From Dactylorhiza incarnata (lineage: Eukaryota > Streptophyta > Magnoliopsida > Asparagales > Orchidaceae), in contig JAWHQI010000166.1 in the NCBI GenBank assembly GCA_033032865.1, positions 5,518,001-5,582,000 on the forward strand: a DNA stretch of 64,000 nucleotides, written 5' to 3'. Below the pieces are notes generated by a model, which was not told the origin of the DNA, searched no databases, and saw nothing but the letters and a program-made list of their open reading frames with translations. The position numbers were made by a program, and so were the translations under genes. The first letter of the stretch is position 1. Each line of letters opens with the position of its first letter. Below, one piece after another: positions 59,025-64,000 of this stretch.

Positions 59025-60577
59025 TGTTGGGACCATTGTCCACAATGTCTTAGATTTGGAGAAGTTCATTCCTAAGTCAAAGATATATCTCAGAATGTAT
59101 TTGATATACTCTCTAGAATCATTGTGCAGGAGATCAGGTCAGGCAAAGTGCTCAAGGAATTCATCCAAGTTCACAAGCATCGAGACACCATACATCGCTC
59201 GACACCTGTGACCCAGAAGCGTCGACTCATGTCTACTGCTCAAAAAGACAAGGTCGCCGCTGAAGTTATGAGATCAAGTTTGGAAGTGTCGAGCCAAGGT
59301 ATATCGCTCGACGCCGTGGAAAGAGATGTGTCGACCAAACTTCAGTTAGCTCTACGCCAACAAGAGGAGTCTAGATATGAAGGCACAATTAAGTAGCATC
59401 GAGCCCCTATACGTTGCTCGACTCCTACAGATAAAAAGCGTCGAATAACTGATGATTGATCAACGCCTAAGAAGGAGGAGTCGAGAGCTTCAGTCTAAGA
59501 AGTATGTGTCGAGTATCTACATATCGCTCGACACCTAATGGAAAAAGCGTCGACAGAGATGCTCAGTGCTCAACGCCTTTTCTATAGATACTCTGAGCTG
59601 AGAAATTTCTTCTACAGCTAGCTGAGCCCTTGTTTCTTCTGAAGCCATTAAAGACCGTTGAAGACTTAGCACCAAGCTGACGTGGAGGAGCGTAACAAAT
59701 ATTACAAATGGCGGGCTATAAATAGAAGGCATGACCTATGGATTCTTTAGTTTTACTCCTATCTTTCGAAAGCCATTATCGTCTCCATCATTTTGAGGGA
59801 ATGTCTGAGAAAGAATCTGAAGAATTCATCTTCTCTTTCAGAACTGATCTAACTTGAAGATTTCTTTCAACAATTTGGTGCTGATACATCTTTCTGAAAG
59901 AAGAAGATTAAGAAGGAAGAATCTGTCTTCTTAGGAAGAAGAACAGTCATCACAGCCTATAGAATCAAGAAGATCATTTGCTGCTGCTATTCTATTGAAG
60001 ATTTCTGTCTGATCATTCAGGCAGATCAAGAAGACTCAACAATTTGAAGAATCTGAGTCTAAGTATTGTTATTTTCTTTATCAATCTCTGTAGGGTCCGA
60101 GTTGTCAGATCTGAGTGTAGGATCTGTCAAGGGTCTGAGTTGTAAGATCAGGTGTGATCTGAGTTGTAGGATTTAGGGGTGAATCTGAGCTGTAAGCCTA
60201 ATTATAAAGGCTGAGGTAGGATCTGTGAGATCTGAGTTTGTAAGATCTGCTGAGATCTGAGAGAGTAAGATCTGTGAGATCTGAGTCTGTAAGATCTATT
60301 ATGATCTGAGCTGTAAGACCTGTTTGTGGTCTGAGATCTGGCGGAGATATAAACCCTATCTGGCACACTGCTAGAAGGGAGAAGGGGGAAAGTGGATTAC
60401 CCAAGATAAGGGGAACCACTATAAAATTCTGTGTGTCTTTTCTGTGTGTGCTCTTATTCTTGAAAGCTCTGATCAGTCTTTTAGGTTATAATTAAGAACT
60501 GCAATAGTTTTTCAAATAACCTATTCAACCCCCCCCCCCCCTCTAGGTGATTAGCTACCCTTAATTAAAGTCTTTCA
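59025..60577 (+). repeat. SIR3 5' LTR (1553 bp)
   Basis: U3 holds four hairpins about 109 bp apart (59180, 59288, 59400, 59508), with arms such as GTCGAGC/GCTCGAC and 11-nt loops, then TATAAATA at 59717. R/U5 has a GATCTGAG-rich stretch (60090-60340), the block GGAAAGTGGATTACCCAAGA shared with MIN1, a 13-C run and CTTTCA at the end. Confidence 0.85.
59717..59724 (+). promoter_or_regulatory. SIR3 TATA box
   Basis: GCTATAAATAGAAGG, a strong plant TATA box just after the hairpin cluster. Confidence 0.75.
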
Positions 60578-60590
60578 AGTGGTATTAGAG
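60578..60590 (+). promoter_or_regulatory. SIR3 primer binding site
   Basis: AGTGGTATTAGAG directly after the LTR, matching initiator-Met tRNA with one change. Confidence 0.85.
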
Positions 60591-60658
60591 GGTTGTTGTT
60601 CAAGAAAAGGTTTAACAGCCTGAACAAGATCTTCTAAGGGTAAATTTCTTAAGTCGTG

Positions 60659-61407
60659 ATGGCCAATACAGAAGGAAACAAAGAATTCACATCTATGAAG
60701 CTACCAATTTGCAGAAAAGAAAACTTTGGGATTTGGAAGGAAAGGGTCAGACTATTCATGGAAGCCTCTGATCCTAGGATATACATAACTGTTCTAGAGG
60801 GACCTTTTGTTCCTATGAAGGTTTCATTTACAGATGGAAGTATCAAGACTCCTAAAACTTATTCTGAGATGACCAAAGATGAAGTGATTCTGGCCTCCAT
60901 GGATAAGAGAGCTCAGAACATCATTGTAAGTGCTATTGAGGATTCAACCTTCCAAAACTTAGTTCATAGCAAAACTGCCAAAGAAATGTGGGAATCTCTC
61001 ATTGTCTATATGGAAGGGACTAAAGAAGTCAGAGATGACAGGAAGTCTCTTCTAAATCAGCAATATGAAGCTTTCAGACAAGACAAGAAAGATTCAATAG
61101 CAGTCTGCTATGAAAAATTCTTCAAAATTGTAAATGGTCTAAAAACTTATGGAAGAACTTTCACAGATTATGAGCTGAATGATAAATTCTTAAGATCACT
61201 GAACAAAGAATGGGATATCAAGATCTGTGCAATCAGGGAAATGGGAAATCTGGGAAATATTCAGCCACATAATTTATATGGGAAACACTTGTCCCATGAA
61301 CTTCATCTGAATACCAGAAAAGCTGAGGAAGGACACAGCAGGGAAAATTCTATTGCTCTGAAAGCAGAAAGTTCCAAGAAAAGCAAAGAAAGAATGTCAT
61401 TATCCCC
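60659..61407 (+). pseudogene. gag: SIR3 gag, N-terminal part
   Basis: The start is the ATG at 60659 (MANTEGNKEF); the GTG three bases upstream is not needed. Open for 249 codons to the MIN1 junction. UBN2-type copia gag: ENFGIWKERVRLFMEASDPR, WESLIVYMEGTKEVRDDRKS, SLLNQQYEAFRQDKKDSIAV, FLRSLNKEWDIKICAI. The zinc knuckle and pol would follow beyond MIN1. The last 13 bases of the open frame are MIN1 sequence. This is the only SIRE gag in the window without stops in its visible part, consistent with a younger copy. Confidence 0.85.
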
Positions 61408-61615
61408 TGAAAGTATCTAGTTGCGACCTAAATCACCTAGAGGGGGGTGAATAGGTGGATTCTATGTCTTTTCGCGGAATAAAAAACTTAGAAATAAAAG
61501 CACACAGAATCCAAAAGAGCACAGCACAACACAGAGAATTATAGTGGTTCCCCGATCTTGGGTAGTCCACTTTCCACCTCACCTATCTAGCATGACCGGC
61601 TAGACTAGGCTACTT

Positions 61616-61782
61616 CACTGAACTCGGATCAAACAAATCCTACTACTCGGAGTATACAACTCCTACAAGCTCGGAGAACAAACTCTCCTACAAACTCGGA
61701 AGGAAAACTTCCTACAAACTCGGAGACAACGCTCCTACAACTCGGAGTATAACTCCTACAACTCGGAAGCAAGCTTCCTACA
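61616..61782 (-). repeat. Array of short inverted repeats in MIN1 LTR
   Basis: Six consecutive ~20-27-bp units, each CTCGGAG or CTCGGAAG followed by a short spacer and the matching CTCC or CTTCC plus TACAA. Units with GGAAG are paired with CTTCC and those with GGAG with CTCC, so each remains self-complementary. Confidence 0.75.
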
Positions 61783-62404
61783 AGAATATTGTAAAGAAAT
61801 CTTACAAAATCTTTGATTGAGAAACAATCTACTTAGGAACTCTTGGAGGAGTCCTTTTCTTCAGATCTAAAACAAAAGATCTTCTTCTTCCTTGAAAATA
61901 GAAATCTGAAATCTGGATCTAAAAGAGGAAGAATAGATCTTACTTTGAAAAACCTTGAACTTAGCACTTAGGAGAAAACTAGATCTGAAAGGAACTTGAC
62001 AGATCTAAAATCAGAGATCTAGTATTCTCCTTTCTTCAAGAGGGATCGTGAAAAGCTTTGTCGGCAAGGAGCAGTTGATTTGCGATAAAGGTCGGCCGAT
62101 GGACGAAGAGAGCAACGTCTTTCCTCTTGGATTCACGATTCATCGTTAAACGGAATTAACCCTTAGCTATATATAGCCTATCCATTCCAACGGCTATAAA
62201 CGAGAGCAACGAGAAGGGCGACAAACAAGGAGGGATTGCCACGTGTACAGTACATGTCGGCTAACCCTAAATTTCAAAAACGAAACGAGGAAATGAAATC
62301 CGTCTGCCCGTCATTCGTCGGGATTCGTCGGGAGAACACGAGAGCATCCGACGAATTGACTTAGCTGCAGAGTTTTCTTGAGAACCTAGACAAAATTGAT
62401 CTCT

Positions 62405-62660
62405 GTCAGCATTCGTCGGGATTCGTCGGAATGACCCGAGTCATCTCGACGAATGGACTTGGCTTCAGAAAATTCTTCACAACTCAGCCAAAAAGACCTC
62501 TGTCAGCATTCGTCGGGATTCGTCGGAATGACCCGAGTCATCTCAACGAATGGACTTGGCTTCAGAAATTTCTTCACAACTCAGCCAAAAAGACCTCTGT
62601 CAGCATTCGTCGGGATTCGTCGGAATGACCCGAGTCATCTCGACGAATGGACTTGGCAGA
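62405..62660 (-). repeat. 97-bp tandem repeats in MIN1 U3
   Basis: GTCAGCATTCGTCGGGATTC starts at 62405, 62502 and 62599. Each unit has inverted arms CATTCGTCG/CGACGAATG about 29 bases apart. A diverged half unit lies near 62310. Confidence 0.9.
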
Positions 62661-62962
62661 AATTTCCTTTTCTTCTGAAAGCCTACTTCACTCCTCAACC
62701 TTGAAAACCTTCAGTTATGAGTATATGAAGTGTACTCCAAAAGAGAGATTACACATGGACCAACACTTTGTTCTATACAATGAGGGATTACATTGTCTAG
62801 AACTGTGTTTGGTGATCCATTGCAACCTGACTTTGGTGTGCACTTAGCAATTTAGAACCTGCAAACACATAACTAGAGAACAACATCAAATACAACTCAA
62901 TTCAACTTAGTTCAAAGGAACACTTCTTCAAATCAAGGTAATTGTGGCTACAATACCCAACA

Positions 62963-63181
62963 ATCTCCCCCTATTTGAAGAAGTCAGAACCTATGTACTG
63001 AGTTGAATTGCACTTAAATAAATATATATCAAATAGATAAGGAGAGTTAAAAACTTAACTTTTTCAACTTTCTCTCCCTTTCAACTTTCTCTTTCAACTT
63101 TGCCAAATCTAACTTTGCCAATTCCTCCCAACTTCAAATTCTCTTGCAAATACAACTTCTCTCCCCCTTTCTGATACCAAT
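62963..63181 (-). other. MIN1 core: polypurine tract and primer site only
   Basis: The minus strand begins at the 5' side with TGGTATCAGA (63170-63179, two bases after the LTR), complementary to initiator-Met tRNA. It ends with AAATAGGGGGAGAT next to the 3' LTR (62963-62976). In between are CAACTTT-rich repeats and no frame of note. Confidence 0.88.
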
Positions 63182-64000
63182 TGAAAGTATCTAGTTGCGA
63201 CCTAAATCACCTAGAGGGGGGTGAATAGGTGGATTCTATGTCTTTTCGCGGAATAAAAAACTTAGAAATAAAAGCACACAGAATCCAAAAGAGCACAGCA
63301 CAACACAGAGAATTATAGTGGTTCCCCGATCTTGGGTAGTCCACTTTCCACCTCACCTATCTAGCATGACCGGCTAGACTAGGCTACTTCACTGAACTCG
63401 GATCAAACAAATCCTACTACTCGGAGTATACAACTCCTACAAGCTCGGAGAACAAACTCTCCTACAAACTCGGAAGGAAAACTTCCTACAAACTCGGAGA
63501 CAACGCTCCTACAACTCGGAGTATAACTCCTACAACTCGGAAGCAAGCTTCCTACAAGAATATTGTAAAGAAATCTTACAAAATCTTTGATTGAGAAACA
63601 ATCTACTTAGGAACTCTTGGAGGAGTCCTTTTCTTCAGATCTAAAACAAAAGATCTTCTTCTTCCTTGAAAATAGAAATCTGAAATCTGGATCTAAAAGA
63701 GGAAGAATAGATCTTACTTTGAAAAACCTTGAACTTAGCACTTAGGAGAAAACTAGATCTGAAAGGAACTTGACAGATCTAAAATCAGAGATCTAGTATT
63801 CTCCTTTCTTCAAGAGGGATCGTGAAAAGCTTTGTCGGCAAGGAGCAGTTGATTTGCGATAAAGGTCGGCCGATGGACGAAGAGAGCAACGTCTTTCCTC
63901 TTGGATTCACGATTCATCGTTAAACGGAATTAACCCTTAGCTATATATAGCCTATCCATTCCAACGGCTATAAACGAGAGCAACGAGAAGGGCGACAAAC
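63182..64000 (-). repeat. MIN1 5' LTR, part inside the window
   Basis: Base for base the same as 61408-62226 as far as I compared it. It includes the CTCGGAG array and the TATATATA box (near 63943-63950), but the U3 tandem repeats lie past the window end. Confidence 0.9.

Larger units (their letters stand above)
59025..61407 (+). mobile_element. SIR3: SIRE-like copia element, left part
   Basis: Starts TGTTGGGACCATTG after a candidate duplication attta (59020-59024; partner outside the window). LTR, primer site and most of gag are present until MIN1 interrupts at 61408. The rest should follow MIN1 beyond the window. Its LTR is distinct from SIR1/SIR2 but related to the MIN1 LTR. Confidence 0.85.
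61408..62962 (-). repeat. MIN1 3' LTR (1555 bp)
   Basis: The + strand runs TGAAAGTATC...CCCAACA. Minus-strand order: TGTTGGGTATTG start, three 97-bp repeats (62405-62660), TATATATA at 62169-62176, then R/U5 with the CTCGGAG hairpin array (61616-61782) and CTCTAGGTGATTTAG near the end. Frames at 62431 and 62453 are read from the tandem repeat and are not genes. Confidence 0.88.
61408..64000 (-). mobile_element. MIN1: miniature SIRE-related element (219-bp core)
   Basis: Minus-strand element in SIR3 gag. A 1555-bp left LTR and at least 819 bp of right LTR enclose 219 bp that contain only a polypurine tract and a primer site. The visible 819 bp of the right LTR looks identical to the left. It resembles TRIM-type elements in its missing coding region but has far larger LTRs. 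LTR start, R-region block and LTR end resemble SIR3. The right end and target duplication (left candidate tcccc) are outside the window. Confidence 0.88.

Noticed and set aside
62431..62704. Repetitive frames at 62431 and 62453 as a repeat protein
   Set aside because: They are translations of the 97-bp U3 tandem repeat (97 is not a multiple of 3, so each unit shifts frame).

Overview
The window is a piece of a large, repeat-rich plant nuclear genome. It shows plant-type LTR retrotransposons of the Athila, Tekay/Del and SIRE/Maximus lineages, primer sites complementary to initiator-Met and (by its sequence) Asp tRNA, and 5-bp target duplications. I see no host gene, structural RNA gene, CRISPR array or bacterial feature. 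Essentially all 64 kb is nested LTR retrotransposon, and the species cannot be named from it. Labels used below: ATH1, COP1, SIR1, TEK1, LAR1, SIR2, ATHn, SIR3, MIN1.

Nesting order, read from target duplications and interrupted reading frames: ATH1 (+ strand, 1-915 and 7250-13088) is the outermost element. Its reverse transcriptase is split by COP1 (- strand, 916-7244; duplication ccgac/ctgac). Its 3' LTR is split at 13089 by SIR1 (+ strand, 13089 to at least 59024). SIR1 carries three insertions: TEK1 (- strand, 13797-47242; atatc) in its 5' LTR, ATHn (- strand, 49172-55029; catgc/aatgc) in gag, and SIR3 (+ strand, from 59025) after pol. TEK1 is itself split by LAR1 (+ strand, 18194-32200; catga) in RNase H and by SIR2 (+ strand, 36811-45527; cttta) in its 5' LTR. 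SIR3 gag is split by MIN1 (- strand, from 61408). The deepest insertions are four elements deep.

Autonomous types: ATH1, COP1, TEK1 and SIR1 carry pol, but every pol is broken by stops, frameshifts or insertions. SIR3 shows only LTR, primer site and the start of gag. Non-autonomous types: SIR2 keeps a shortened gag and no pol. ATHn keeps a zinc-knuckle gag-like frame and no pol, with Athila-type non-coding signals. LAR1 has 5.4-kb LTRs around a 3.26-kb eroded core. MIN1 has 1.55-kb LTRs around a core of only 219 bp. By family relationship SIR1-type elements could have served SIR2, Athila elements ATHn, and SIR3-type elements MIN1.

Most notable signals: (1) three stem-loops with one invariant 12-nt loop and changing but paired stems in the TEK1 leader; (2) family-specific palindrome or hairpin clusters just upstream of the TATA box in most LTR families; (3) loss of the protease active-site glycine in all three elements where it can be read; (4) two miniaturised or gag-only derivatives with conserved cis-acting layouts.
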